From Nitrosomonadales bacterium (GTDB lineage: Bacteria > Pseudomonadota > Gammaproteobacteria > Burkholderiales > Gallionellaceae): a DNA stretch of 5,395 bases. The translations under genes and the position numbers were made by a program. The stretch lies in the NCBI GenBank assembly GCA_016218465.1, contig JACREA010000234.1:1-5395 (forward strand). The letters are read 5' to 3'. Positions 5,035 to 5,395 of the stretch are shown here, piece by piece (within the stretch, counting starts at the first letter, position 1; each line of letters begins with the position of its first letter). Under the pieces are notes generated by a model that ran no database searches, was not told where the DNA came from, and saw only the letters and a program-made list of their open reading frames with translations.

Positions 5035-5395
5035 TTGAATTCTCAGTTGCTTGTCCTGGCTTCCACCTCCGTTTACCGCAGCGAATTGCTCAAACGGCTG
5101 CAGATCCCCTTTGAGACCGCTGCCCCCAATGTAGATGAAACGCCCTTACCGCATGAGCCGGCGCACGCCACTTCGTTACGCCTTGCCCAGAAAAAGGCCC
5201 GTGCAGTGGCCGGCCATTTCCCTGATGCACTGATCATCGGCTCCGACCAGGTAGCCTTGCTGGAAGGACAACAACTCGGCAAGCCGCTCAATCACGACAA
5301 TGCTGTCAGGCAATTGCGCGCCATGCGCGGCAAGACCACTTGCTTCTATACTGCGCTGGCGCTGTTAAACAGCAAGACCGGCAATATGCAAACCG
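5035..5395 (+). CDS. yceF: Maf family nucleotide pyrophosphatase, YceF type (runs off right edge)
   Basis: House-cleaning nucleoside triphosphate pyrophosphatase of the Maf family. The YceF branch is known to prefer 7-methyl-GTP, releasing pyrophosphate and the monophosphate. 120 codons are visible of a usual length near 195. The N-terminal signature LVLASTSVYRSELLKRL (5-22) carries Ser12 and Arg15, VDET (33-36) is conserved, and IIGSDQVALLEG places the catalytic aspartate at Asp71, followed by GKP (82-84). The Ser-Asp-Gln-Val form and overall match point to the YceF (m7GTP) branch rather than the dTTP/UTP branch. The usual Pro after the STS motif is Val13 here. The start is TTG at 5035 with AAGGA 6 bases upstream; no ATG fits. 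Divergence from yceD is the same arrangement as in E. coli and supports the assignment. Substrate preference is inferred from family. Confidence 0.93.
   Translation, partial: MNSQLLVLASTSVYRSELLKRLQIPFETAAPNVDETPLPHEPAHATSLRLAQKKARAVAGHFPDALIIGSDQVALLEGQQLGKPLNHDNAVRQLRAMRGKTTCFYTALALLNSKTGNMQT

Noticed and set aside
1..5395. A novel system such as a defence island, mobile element, CRISPR array or biosynthetic cluster
   Set aside because: Every coding stretch is accounted for by well-known housekeeping genes in a conserved order; no repeats, terminal inverted repeats, integrase or unknown genes are visible.

Overview
The window is an ordinary bacterial housekeeping locus for fatty acid and phospholipid synthesis: yceF/maf, yceD, rpmF, plsX, fabH, fabD and fabG, with thrS next to it. 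All genes except yceF/maf lie on the minus strand, so the cluster reads right to left. The yceF | yceD-rpmF-plsX-fabH-fabD-fabG order is the one known from gamma- and betaproteobacteria. The proteins (FabH with the QAVCGGF active-site context, cysteine-free L32, a YceF-type Maf protein) fit a betaproteobacterium of moderate GC, perhaps a Nitrosomonadales-like lineage. That placement is an inference; no marker gene here fixes the genus.

Layout, in the direction of minus-strand transcription. At the right edge the 5' part of yceF/maf runs rightwards off the window. A 56-base divergent region (4979-5034) separates it from yceD. It holds a near-consensus sigma70-type promoter for yceD and an overlapping extended -10 promoter candidate for yceF/maf. 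yceD and rpmF follow 14 bases apart. A strong intrinsic terminator then precedes plsX. plsX overlaps fabH by 4 bases (ATGA), fabH is 9 bases from fabD, and fabD is 42 bases from fabG. Another intrinsic terminator closes fabG, and thrS begins only 14 bases after it and runs off the left edge.

Functionally, PlsX makes acyl-phosphate from acyl-ACP for phospholipid synthesis. FabD makes malonyl-ACP, FabH starts chains by condensing acetyl-CoA with malonyl-ACP, and FabG does the first reduction of each cycle. YceD and L32 tie the cluster to ribosome biogenesis, and ThrRS to translation.

I see no mobile element, CRISPR array, tRNA or rRNA gene, phage gene or unknown multi-gene system, and no gene-free stretch above 300 bases. 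The points worth a second look are local: the interlocked divergent promoters with a yceD message that appears to have almost no leader; terminators placed directly before plsX and thrS; the absence of acpP and fabF after fabG; and a FabG with an Asp at the cofactor-selecting position.
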